64,000 nucleotides of DNA, from contig CM057228.1 in NCBI GenBank assembly GCA_029891385.1, positions 33,979,023 to 34,043,022 of the forward strand, in the 5' to 3' direction. The notes beneath the pieces were generated by a model, which worked only from the letters and a program-made list of their open reading frames with translations, made no database searches and was not told the DNA's origin. A program made the translations under genes and the position numbers. The DNA is from Erythroxylum novogranatense (lineage: Eukaryota; Streptophyta; Magnoliopsida; Malpighiales; Erythroxylaceae). Positions 24,547 to 35,464 of this stretch are shown one piece after another (position 1 is the first letter of the stretch; the number at the start of each line of letters is the position of its first letter).

Positions 24547-25576
24547 TGTTAAGTCCAAATGACTTTACTTAGATATGATTTTGATGTATAACAAAAGAAC
24601 AAAATAAATAGTAAAGCAGACGCAGACGCAGATGCAAATAATAAAACAGACGCAGACGCATATGCAAATAGTAAAGCAGACACAGACGCAGACGCAGATG
24701 CAAATAGTAAAACAGACACAGACGTAGATGCAAATAGTAAAACAGACGCAGACGCAGATGCAAATAGTAAAACAGACGCAGACGCAGATGCAAATAGTAA
24801 AACAGACGCAGACGCAGATGCAAATAGTAAAGAGCGTGACCTTGCAGATGTAAATAGTAAAATGACCTTGAGCGTGAGCGAAATAATGAAAGCAGACGCA
24901 ACGCAGAGCGAAGCACGAGCGATAAAATATGAGCGAAGGAGTCGATTCGAGTTGAATTCTGAAACTCAATTGAATAACCGTTTTTAAAGATTCAAGAAAC
25001 AAGAATCAAGAAGCGATGCATTTAAGGCTATAAATACAATTCAAGTCGAAGATTGCAAAGTTAGCCAAAGTTAGAAAAAGTGAGCAAAATTTAGCAAAAA
25101 AGCATTCTGTTCAAATTAGCTGAGAGCTATTTTACTGTAACAAGTCTGCAAACACTTTTCTGAGAAAAAGTAGTGCAGATAGCCTGCAGAGGCTAAGTGT
25201 GAAAGAATACTGGTTGTAGAGACCTGAAGAAGCTCGCAAAGAATACTTGTAACGTTGGAAGAGATAGTGGAAATCTCAGAAAGAACTCTGAGGACTGGAC
25301 GTAGCCCACAGTTTGGGGTGAACCAGGATAAATCTCTGTGTCCATAACTCTCACTCTCTATCTCTATTTTTATATTCAAGTTTTATCAATACTTAAACAA
25401 AGTTTTCAAAAGTTTTGATTAATTAGAATCTATCGGAAGTTCAGTAAGGAATTTTATTTCTAACAAACAATTTTGAAAGTTTTTTTTTTCAAAAAGGGGA
25501 ATACACAATTCAACCCCCCCTTCTCGTGCATTCTATATCATTTTATAAGTATTGTATTAACGTGTGATTCACTTCA
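24547..25576 (+). repeat. 3' LTR of the SIRE-like element
   Basis: 1030 bases, with the same ends as the 5' LTR. It carries a cleaner and longer minisatellite (about 24610-24840). The target duplication gactt follows at 25577-25581. Confidence 0.92.
24610..24840 (+). repeat. 30-bp minisatellite in SIRE 3' LTR
   Basis: About seven to eight units of period near 30, each containing gacgcagatgcaaatagtaaa-like sequence (shown in part: cagatgcaaatagtaaa), with one unit extended by an extra gacgca. The corresponding block in the 5' LTR (16130-16300) is shorter and more degenerate. The array encodes a long cysteine-rich ORF on the minus strand only because it is repetitive. Confidence 0.85.
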
Positions 25577-25581
25577 GACTT

Positions 25582-25893
25582 ATCAATAGTAAAATCTCAG
25601 AAAAAATCTGGGGACTGGACGTAGTCCAAAGTTTGGGGTGAACCAGTATAAAATCGCAGCGCCTATTCTCTAACCCTTATCTTTTAATTTTCTTGTGTTA
25701 AACGAGTAGATAATATTACTTATGATTGCATTGCTTATCAACTTTAGCAAAGTGTTTTAGTAATCATTTGAATTTTGTAAAAAAATTCAAAAAGTATCAA
25801 AAGATTAATATTTTCGAAAAGATTACACAATTCAACCTCCCTTCTTGTGTAGTTTACATATTATATCGAATTTTCATATTAACAAGTGATTCA
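25582..25893 (+). repeat. LTR fragment of an older SIRE-related copia
   Basis: The sequence right of the SIRE target duplication resembles the SIRE LTR 3' half (for example tttggggtgaaccag, and an ending ttaacaagtgattcact) but with many differences and small gaps. A degenerate primer-binding site, tggtatcagaga, follows at 25900. This is the host element into which the younger copy inserted. Confidence 0.8.
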
Positions 25894-25955
25894 CTCTAGT
25901 TGGTATCAGAGAGAGGTTTCCAAGAGACACTGTCGCAAAATGAGGATAAAGATCC

Positions 25956-27310
25956 ATGGCTGAATCCCATATTTTTATAGCTGAAGGTGCCTCGGTCACA
26001 AGATCTCCTGCATTCAGTGGTGAGGATTATCATTATTAGAAGGACATGATGCGGCTCTTCATAGAATCCACACATATTGATCTTTAGGATATCATCGAGA
26101 ATGGTCCATATATACCAGTAGATGATGAAGGCAATATCATTTCTCATGACAGATGGTCAGTTGATCAGAAAGTTCAATTTCAGTTGAACTTAAAGGCCAA
26201 GTTCTTTCTAAGTTGTGCCCTAAGCATAAGTAAATATGATAAGGTTCATGTATACGTATCTACAAAGGAGTTGTGGGACACATTAGCCATTGCACACGAA
26301 GGCACAAATCAAGTGAAAGAATCCAAGATCAGTATTCTTGTTCATCAATATGAGTTGTTCAAAAAAAAGATGAGGAATCTATTGATCAGATGTTTGGGTG
26401 ATTTCAAACAATTGTTAACAGACTTAAAGATCTTGGGAGAATCTAAGATAATCAAGATCATGTCAGGAAGATTCTCATAAGTCTACTTAAAATATGGAGA
26501 CCCAAGGTTACAACAATACAAGAAGCCAAGGACTTAAGCAAGATGAAGCTAGATGAATTGTTTGGTTCATTGAAGATACATGAAGTAGAGCTTGATGCAG
26601 AAGATAAACCTAAAAGAGATAAGTCTATCGCATTAAAGGCTGTTCAGAAGAATAAAAAAACTAGAAAAATAGAAGCACGTCTTCTAAAGCAATAAAGATT
26701 GAAGAAATCAAGGATAATGATACTAGTAAGTCTGATCAAGATTCAAGTGAAGATGATGATGAATTATCATTCATTTCAAGAAAGATTAGAAAGATGTGGA
26801 AAAATAAAACGAAAGGAAATAAAGATTTTTCTTTTAAGAAGAATAGTAAAGAAGAAGTCAAGAATGAGAAAACATCTATCATCTGCTACAAGTGCAACAA
26901 ACCAAGACATTACAAGTTTGAATATCCATTGCTCAAAAGAAAACAGAAGAAAAGTAAAGAAAACAAAAGAGCATGATGGCAACGTGGGAAGACTTGGATT
27001 CATCCAAATCTGATTTCGATTCAGTAGTATCAGAACAAGCAAATATATGCTTGGTAGCTAAAAAGAATGCGACGATGAGGTAACTTCTAACCTTAATGAT
27101 CTTCAAGAACCATATTTAGAATTATTATAAGATTCGCATGCTATACTAAAGATAGAATTCTGAAAAAGAAATTTGTTAAAAGCTTGAAGAACACAGAAGT
27201 GTTAGAGAAAGAAAACATTTGTCTTAAGAAACAAGTAGACGATATGAGAAAGAAAGTAACTGTAGATAGATCTGAGGAAATTAATCAACTGAAAGATATG
27301 AGAAAGAAAG
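25956..27310 (+). pseudogene. Gag remnant of the older SIRE-related copia
   Basis: Begins MAESHIFIAEGASVTRSP at 25956 and is homologous to the SIRE gag described above, codon for codon over long stretches (GEDYHY, SKISILVHQYELF, EVELDAEDKPKRDKS). It has many more stops and frameshifts, a defective knuckle (CYKCNKPRHYKFEY, where the last Cys is Tyr), and ends near 27310 within the coiled-coil region. Protease and everything downstream are missing; a truncated Tekay-like LTR follows. Confidence 0.85.
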
Positions 27311-27314
27311 TATG

Positions 27315-29262
27315 TGTTGTTTTGCTTGTGAAGAAGAGAAAATCGTGAATTGAAGAGGGAGAAGAGAGAAAACAAAATTAAAAGAGAGAGGACAAATGTT
27401 TCGGAGAAGGAAGGAAAGGAGAGAAATCAAACTTGTTAAGGTAGGTTAATCATCTTTCCTTATTGCTTTATTGAAGGAAAAGAGTTAGTGTAGAGAATGG
27501 AAAAAAAGTTGGAAGAAGATGGAATAGGAGAACCCAATTGATTTTAGGGTTCCTAAACTAGGTCTTGGGTTTTCTAACCTAGACAGGTTATGGGTAGGTT
27601 AGATTTGAGTTCAATTTATATTTGGTTGAAATTTTTGTAATTTTAAAGTTTTTGAAGTTTATTGAAATGTTGTTTTGAATGAAACCTTGGTTATTGTAGG
27701 GAACCAAGGAAATCATAACCAAGGCAAAGGGAAAGGCAAGCTTGACTTGTTATTCGCGAGTTAGTAAGGTGAGTAATGTATTTATAATTATTGTGTGATT
27801 GGGCAAAATCTTGCCTATGTGTGGATATGTGATATAAGTAAATTGTGTTTTGATCAATGTTATGCCTTGATATTTGTCGTGGCATTTTGTATAAATGAAA
27901 AGTATGAAAGCATTTGATAAAATAATTGGAGCATATTTATGTGCTTCTGTTTGGGCGAGAGTGGTATCATTATGTTTGTCACGTGCACGTTGACAAGAGC
28001 CTTCTCCCGGGTACCCACTTGTGGCATATGAGCTCCAAAAAATGAACTATATTCGTGGGGTAAACTTCGGTTTCCTCATTTTGTTTCATGAAACCCTCAA
28101 GTCATTTGTTGTGCATTGCATTTTAAATTGCCTAGTATGGAGCATATTGAGTGTTATGTTTTATGAGCTAAATTTGATAAATGTTTATATTGCTTGATCA
28201 AAGTATAAATGCTAGAATTGCTAGACATATATATATACATATGCTTGACTTTGGTCGATTATCAATGGCTATGAATATATTAGCTACTGAGCTATATAGC
28301 TCACCCCACTACTCCCTCCTCAGGTGCAGAACAAGAAGGTTAGCAATCCTTGCAAGGCATCGGAAGCTCCAAGATATTAGAAGCTTTGTAACTAAGTTAG
28401 ATCAATCACTTTTGGACAGCTCTATAAGCATGTTAAACATTAAGCATCTCATGTACGTTGTAATAGTGTTAAGCTTTTGTTTTAATGTCAATATGTAATT
28501 AAAGTTATGAATGAGCTTTCAGTTATTTTGGTAAAAGAGTTAGAAATGAAAAGTTCCATAGGTGTATGTGCTTATCTCTTTGTAGTTATTCATTTCAAAA
28601 TCTAAGTCTTTTCTAGGTGTAGAAATCGTGTGCCATCTTCGAGGCAAATCAGGGCTTAATTGAGGTAAAATTTATTAAAATTGTCCATCGCAGGTTGTAG
28701 CTTTCCAACGATTTATAGTACGAAATTTTTGGATTTCTAAACTAAAAGTTAGGGTCCTTGTAAAGGAAAAAGTAACTTCTGTCTTTCCCTTCTTCTGTCT
28801 TTTACTTCTTCTATAATGATGTCATTTTCTTCTGTGTTTCTTCTATAATGACGTCATTTTCTTCTGTATTTCTTCTATAATGACGTCATCTTCTTCTATG
28901 TTTTGTTGACGCGTCTTCTTCGGTGTTTTGTTGACGTGTCTTCTTCTATGTTTTGTTTCTTTTGTCTTTTGCTTCGTCTGTGTTTTGCTTCTTCTGTACC
29001 TATCTTCTGTGTTACTGTTCATAAACTTCTTCTGGGTTACTGTTCTTCTTACATCTTCTGTTCCATTTTTTATCCTTCAGAAGATGGAATTTGTCTTTGG
29101 GGTCCTCATGAAAGTTGTAGACCTTAAAGTCCTCTTTTAAACTATCTAAAGACCACATTAATCCGAGTTCTCTAGGGGAAGTTTTGCTAAATGTCCCGAA
29201 ATAGGCATAGTATAGTTGAGGGCAAATATTGCTTTTGAGTTTGATTCCGAATGCTGGGTTTC
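27315..29262 (+). repeat. Truncated Tekay-like LTR, plus strand
   Basis: A diverged relative of the LTR at 4029-7032, in opposite orientation. Shared landmarks include gtcacgtgcacgttgac near 27978, gtaaacttcggtttcc near 28058, a block around 28300-28370 containing cttgcaaggcatcgg, and an end ggtccagca near 29262. The U3 start is missing, so it is truncated rather than a full solo LTR. No primer-binding site or internal sequence follows. Confidence 0.72.
28810..28970 (+). repeat. 32-bp tandem repeat with TGACGTCA palindromes inside the LTR
   Basis: Units of period 32 carry ttcttctataatgacgtcat. TGACGTCAT occurs at 28849 and 28881 with a variant TGATGTCAT at 28817, all exactly 32 bases apart. 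Two further related units with ttgacgcgtcttctt and ttgacgtgtcttctt follow near 28907-28945. TGACGTCA is the core site of TGA/CREB-type bZIP factors. Confidence 0.8.
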
Positions 29263-31799
29263 GGAACCGAGGTCCAGCAGTTTGGCTATATAATTTAAAT
29301 AAAATCATATCTCTAACATATAACATGGCTAATATTATGCTACTTCTACATAACCTACATAAGTTATATATGTTCACATTATGAAAGCTTGCCATCAAAA
29401 GCAATTATGAGTCATGAATTTGCATGTGCCATTATAATTAGAATTTTAGATTTCATCATTGCCTTGTGAGAACAATATGCTTCAACTGTTATTACTAGGC
29501 CATCTTATACAATAAAAACTTGTTGTTGAAACATTAACTTAAGGAAAGTATCCAATCCCTTCTTAAACACTTTAATTAAGATGAGAACTCAAAATTTTCT
29601 TTTCAAACTCTTTATCCCTCAAAAGTTGATTCGAGCTAAAGCCATACGTTAGGTCAAGTCTTTTTACTGAAGTAAACAAAAGAATCCTTAGTTAAACCAA
29701 CTTTAATTCTCTTCATCCTAACCATCTAGAGAATATATATATATAAGCAAAACCAATTCAAAACGTGTTATATAAAAAGAGAAACTAACATATTTGAGTG
29801 TCTATATTTTGTTAAATATTACTATTTATTCGCAAAACCTATTGGGAAACCCTATCAAGATTTCATATAATTTTGACATGGTAACTTAAATCAATTGTTC
29901 ATGTGAAAGGTAGAGCATGGTGATATTTTAAGTTTCAGATGCAATGAAAAATGATGGCAACAATACCTAACTTCAACTGTAATACATCAATGACATAAAA
30001 CCCCAATAAGAAACATTGAGTAATAAGAAGATTTAAGAGATATTTGAGATTCAGGATTTAAGACAAAGAGAAAAATTCTAACAGGAGATCGAGGAGGGAG
30101 AACAATTCTTAACAGTCAATTTTTTTAACCAATAAGTTAAGGAAATCGAACTACTTTAGGTCAAGTCGAACTGTGTGAAGATCAAGTTTAAACTCAATCC
30201 TAAGTCAAAAAAAATTTAGTCTAAACCTTATTAAGAATTAGTTGACTTTGAGTTGACGTTTATTAGGCCAAATCCTTATTGCTTTTATTATAGTGTTGTC
30301 AATGGTTTTGAATCTCAACTTCACTCGTAGTTAGATAGTTATAAACAAAATCAATCCTAAGATCTTATTAACCTCTTCTCTTCCATCAACAAGCACTAGT
30401 ATTAACGCCATTATTGAAGTAGAAGAATTGTTGAGTCCTTAGAAGCGTTACATTTATAGGAAATAAATGTTGGAAAGTGTATTTCTTTCTATAGTGCTTA
30501 ATTGATCATAGGAATTTGTTCCTTAAAAATAATTCTTTAAGTGTGTTGAAAACAAAAGGAGGCATGCACACAACAATAGATTTGAACAAATTTGAATATC
30601 TATGTTTAATGCTTAGAAGGAGTTTAAATTTGTAAAGAACTACATTAGTCATAAAATTGTCCTACTCAAATCTTGACAACAATGTGGTAATTAAGATTAA
30701 TAGGTTGGGTTGAGTTAGGTTTGAGGTTGCGTGAGCCCAACCTGAAATCCTTTACACGCGATTCAAGCTCAACATAAAATTTAACCAAACTTTAATTACT
30801 TATGTCACTCGAGCCTAAGTCCAAACTATCCAAATTCTAAGTTGATCCAATTTCTTTTGCCTCGTTAAAGATTCAATCAACATCATCCCCTCTTTGATAT
30901 GTCTATTGCCAAAGATTCAAAATCCAACCCATGAAGACAATAAGACAAACTAAATATCAATGAGAAGTAACTTAAAAAATTGAAACTTAAGAGGCGACCA
31001 AGGAGTCAATTAGTGCTAATTATGATAGGGCAAAGAGCAACGAAAAAGCAAGGAAAATTGGTATTTGGAAAAAAAATTAAAATGAGATGTCTAATAACAG
31101 ATGTTGATAGCAAGCGTGCTATTGATCAAGACTCCTGTTCAGGGAGTCTTTCCTATCCTTCTTTTACTTAGATATAGATAAAAATTGCAATTCTAAAAAA
31201 AAAAAAAGGAAGAAAGATTTTATACAAAGAACTAAATAACAGGTGACATAAGTAAAAGAAGAAGTGAATGAAAACTAGGGTTAATTTAATATCTAGTCTA
31301 AGTTTTATTTGACCTGCGAGTTCGAGTTTACATCTGACTTAAAATTTGAAGATAAAAAAATCGAAATTGATCTAAAACCTAATTAATTTAGATCTAAATC
31401 ATTTTGGATCATCAAGTGCCAGATATTATACCCCTTTGTTATCTCTAGCGGTAATGTCTTTAATGTTACTTCGTGCACATAACTTTCAATTAAAATTTGA
31501 AGTACGAAGCGATTTTCTTGTCAACGGGGCTGTTCAGGTCCCGTTGGGACCGATCCTATCTGCCCCGAAGTGCGAGTTCCTGTCAATGGGGCTGTTCAGG
31601 TTCCGTTTGGTTGGGTTGAAATTTTAGCAGTCATTCCTTATGTTGGGTTTTGTGTACAAGTAAATGCTCTTTTTGTATAATTCAAACTCAGTATTTATTA
31701 TATCTGCTGCATCCGATTGATCTACAATAGTTACAAACGATACCCTGATTACAAATGCCATGTTCGCGGTGACTTGAGAATAATAAAAGGAGCTGAGAG
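29263..31799. other. AT-rich intergenic region, no gene recognised
   Basis: About 2.5 kb without a credible ORF or transposon domain. It has poly-A at about 31195-31208 and two imperfect copies of a phrase containing ggggctgttcagg, 60 bases apart, near 31510-31612. The part next to 31800 should include the 3' untranslated region of the first TBL gene. Confidence 0.5.
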
Positions 31800-33881
31800 T
31801 TAAAGTTGCATCATGATGCGTGCATAGAGCAGCTCATTCCAAGTATCTGGTACTCCAGGTAAGCACCAGTGAAGGCAATCTGCATATATTGCTGGACTAG
31901 ATTTCTGCTCCACTGTCAGTGGTATACCATCGTGAGCGGCGTAAACAGAGGTATGTGCATCTTTCCTGTATTCTGAAAGGGTGGTTATATTGAGGAAGTA
32001 AACTGGAAATTTCATGGATTGGATTATATTGGTCGCAACTGCAAAAACTTGCCAATCTGTGCTTACGTCCAATGGTGTGGTCTTGTTTAATATTGGCATT
32101 GTCTCTTTGGCGCAGTTAATCGCATCCAAATTGTTCCAGTTAGAGCTCCTATGCATATGGCATTTGGAATGATTGTGTAAGTAAGAAATTGCTATTGCTT
32201 CCTGCCGAAATAGAAAATTTGATTAAATGTAGTTGCTAGCTAGGAATGTGTTCAGGGTTTTACGGTAGAAGGTCATCATGGGTCAATTAACCACATAATC
32301 TCCTATATCTGCCAAGCTATACTGCTTAGTCTCATATGATAATGTGTTTCTTTACAGGGAAGGCTCGCTGAAGAGTCTGACCTTTAGAAACCTTTTACAA
32401 GGTAGGTTGACTTCCCATTTCGAAAGACCTTAGCCAGACTATATCCGATCCTTACACACCTACATTAATTGTCAATAAAATTAAGGTTCCTTGTGCGTAC
32501 CTCAGATGTTGAGGGAACATGCTACTAAAGTATACGGCTGTTGTAGTTGGATCAACGTTATCCTCCACCCACTTCGCCCATGTCCTTAGAACTCTCTCAT
32601 ACCCCAAATGCCGATCAATCTCATCGTACTCGGTGGCCCCTTCAGCGAACGACCCTCGGCTTTTTCAGCAATAACAGGCTTTTATTATTAACTCACAATG
32701 CAAGTATTATACTTGTGGTGAATATTAGCCAAATACATGATCTGAACTTACACAACTTTGATCGTGGGGTACTTGAGCCACCAAGTATAGGTGTTGAATA
32801 CGAGGTAGTCGACGCCTTTCCAGTTCTCACCGTGCTTTGATATGGATTCAGGCATTATTATGGCGTCTGTTTTCCCGTCCCTCATCGTTGGCGGGTCTGA
32901 ATTTGATTCAACTAGGAACGGCGCCCAATAAAACTCGATTGTAGCATTGTAGTCCTATAAAAACAAAATATTAAGACTACCACACCATGTATATATTGAT
33001 TCATTAGGTGGTGTAAAAGTCGTTTTCCTTTTTCCAATGGATTGTCAAGATAATAAGAACATTCATTTTCTGGAGGGAGGTAGATAAGCTTCAACCTCAT
33101 AATAATGTGTTATCTGACATACAAACAACTGTTTACATAATTGAATAATTAACGTTATTCATTTTCAGAATCAAGCACAATAAGAAATTGTTTTACTTTC
33201 TATTGCAATGCTACCTCAATTTTAAAAACTGTGATATAACTTGAATCATCCAAACTCTTCCTGCCCTGTAGAACTGCAGATTGAACCAAGCAAACCAAGG
33301 ATTGCCACTGATTAAAATGAATGGAGTCCCCGACAAACATCAACCTCTTTCCTTTCAGTTTTTCCAGTAACACTTTAGGCTTGAACCTTAACACAAAATT
33401 ACAAACATCTCATATAAATACAACATGAATACTGAGTTAACCATCAGAACCAATACTATAATACTTACACGGGTAGAGAGCAATCTCTTGGCTGCCATCT
33501 CCAGTTCTGGTAGAGAGAATCCTGTCTTCCGTTCCTTGTGCATGTCACCCATTGCGATAGATAATCGCATTCTTGTTCTTTGTATAAAGGATGTGTTTGG
33601 TTGTCCAAAACCCAGTCGCCTGTGAAAATATCACAGGCCTCTAACGGCACTGCATCTTTGTCCGCAAATATCATTTCTTCTTCTTCGTCACTTTCATTCT
33701 TGGACACTGAATCGAACGTTTCCCGGAGCTTCTTTTGGCTATCTGGAGATGAAAATTGGTAACTCACCAACGTTATGTTTTCACCGGAAAGGTTGGATCG
33801 AAGAAAAGATATAACAAGGATCCCCCCAAGAACTAAGAATGGTATTGAATGGCGTCTCTGGTTGGCGGAAAGAAGACTCAT
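31800..33881 (-). CDS. TRICHOME BIREFRINGENCE-LIKE protein A (putative polysaccharide O-acetyltransferase)
   Basis: Five exons read downwards: 33881-33469, 33386-33215, 32954-32752, 32659-32501, 32148-31800, all with GT-AG introns. They join in frame to 431 residues. A signal anchor is at about residues 13-28. The TBL domain starts at about 83 ([12 protein letters not shown]) with [11 protein letters not shown]. The PC-esterase domain has GDS at Ser159 and DCLHWCLPG with Asp406 and His409. The family transfers acetyl groups to cell-wall polysaccharides in the Golgi; closest by eye to the TBL28-35 xylan clade, perhaps TBL33. Oddity: the motif reads GDSIHFNQW where paralogues have GDSLNRNQW or GDSLNHQQW, so specificity or activity may have shifted. 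Apparent stops at exon ends are intron reads. Confidence 0.9.
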
Positions 33882-34490
33882 TTTGATAAGTTAACGTGGA
33901 GCCAGGCATCGACGTTGATCAGCTCCAATGATAGTGTTTCGTGCTTATAAATGTTGGAAACAAAGAATCATAAAGCTAGGAAGTCAATATGCAATTTTTA
34001 AGTAGTTAATTCCGTGTTTCATAGGTTAGTTAATTTCTTTCATGTAGTTGTTAAGCAGTCTTATTGCGTGAAGAGTTGTTATGTCGCTTTAGAATATGGT
34101 ACGACCTTCAACGGCTCTTAATCATAAACATATTCATCCTGCGCAAAGTGGTTAGCCGCCTACGAAGAGCCACTATCATGTCATGTGTAATTTTATCCAA
34201 GGGTTGTACCCTTTTTAAGAAAATATTCTTCAATTTTAATTGATTGGTTCTTAGAGGAAGTGGATGTAGGGCTTCTTAAATGGATTCTGAATAAGGTAGA
34301 TCCGCTTTTAAGATTGTGACAAATGATTTGTTGGCCAACTCACTACAGTTTGTCGCAGAACAGTTTCCTCACGGTTCGAACTGAAATTGTCACTAACATG
34401 CAAGCAGTCGGAACTTTCTCCTTTGCTACATAACTGTTGGAGATTATCAGGAAAAAAAAAAAAGAATATTTATTAAAATTCGGGTTCATC
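33882..34490 (-). promoter_or_regulatory. Upstream region of TBL-A
   Basis: About 600 bases between the TBL-A start and the gag-only copia element. It should hold the promoter and 5' untranslated region. I see no certain core element and no ORF. Confidence 0.4.
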
Positions 34491-35394
34491 TGGAATGGAC
34501 ATATGTTCATGTCTTTTACTTAATTTTAGCATCTTATTTATTAATTGGACATATAAGATATTAATTAAATAATGACTTGAATTTAAAAAACTATTGGTAA
34601 TAATCTTCTAGTTATGATAGAATCCTAAATGTATCTGTATGATGGATTACGTGGGTAACGTAAAATAGAGCAATGTTGGATTTTTGAAATAATGGTTTAA
34701 GTGTGATAGAACTCTATCTTAAATTGGAGTGTATATATATCACAATTGTGGGGTATTATGTGTGTGAGAGTTGGGGTTTACTACTGGAATTTTCAAAAGT
34801 GTGGCCAAGGGTTTTTGTATGATTTTTGGGTCTCAGCTAACTACAACAAGTTAATTGGTGAACAACTTTCAAATCGGTCCTGGACGGAGTTGAATTTATC
34901 ATAAAGTTATTTCTCTCTATCCCAAGTATTTTCATTTTTGTTTATAGATATTTTAATCACTTGAGTTATTCGTTTAATTATCTTTATTATGAAACAGTGT
35001 GTGTAAATCCTCTATTGAGGTTAACACAAGTAAGTCGTATTATTGTATAAGAAGTTCTTTCATGGGAAGTGAGGTTGTGAGATAGTGTCAAGAGTTGAGT
35101 AGTAAAGCCTTGGGTAAATATATTGTACTTCGGCGAAAGTATTAAACTAGATGAGAGCCCACAAATGTAGACAAGAAGTGTCGAAATGTGTTACCAAATT
35201 TCAGTATTGATCTGTTTAATTTTGTATTTATTTTTCTATTTTTGTTTGGTACAAAAAAAATTAACAATTCCTGATACAGTTACTTTATATCTAATAACCA
35301 ACAAATACAAGTACAAGTAACTACGACAGAACCTTACAAGTAATTGCGGTCAAATCGAAAAGTTTGTGAAACCACTCCCCTCTATGGTTTTTCA
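34491..35394 (+). repeat. 5' LTR of the gag-only copia-like element
   Basis: The end is set by the following attattatcagagca, a degenerate Met-type primer-binding site (35397-35408). The start is set by alignment to the 3' LTR and is uncertain by tens of bases; an alternative TGTTGG start is at 34435. Confidence 0.6.
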
Positions 35395-35464
35395 ATTATT
35401 ATCAGAGCAAGATCATCGAGTCAGAAATTGGTAGCAAGTTAGTGCGGATCCGGGCTTCACAATT

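Larger units (their letters stand above)
16046..25576 (+). mobile_element. SIRE-like Ty1/copia element, structurally complete
   Basis: A 9531-base element with two LTRs, both starting TGTTAAGTCC and ending TTCACTTCA, a Met-type primer-binding site, gag, pol in copia order (protease, integrase, RT, RNase H), a third env-like ORF, a polypurine tract and a perfect 5-bp target duplication. The third ORF after pol and the gag wording fit the SIRE/Maximus lineage. In a hand-aligned stretch of about 230 bases (16541-16770 versus 25105-25330) the LTRs differ at nine positions, so the insertion is not very recent. Gag and pol carry several stops and frameshifts. Confidence 0.93.

Noticed and set aside
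24565..25002. Cysteine-rich repeat protein on the minus strand
   Set aside because: It is the reverse reading of the 30-base LTR minisatellite; three frames give similar repeat peptides, which only reflects the DNA repeat.
29263..31799. Hidden host gene in the intergenic gap
   Set aside because: No ORF above about 65 codons with domain-like composition and no plausible exon chain by eye; a small or non-coding RNA gene cannot be excluded.
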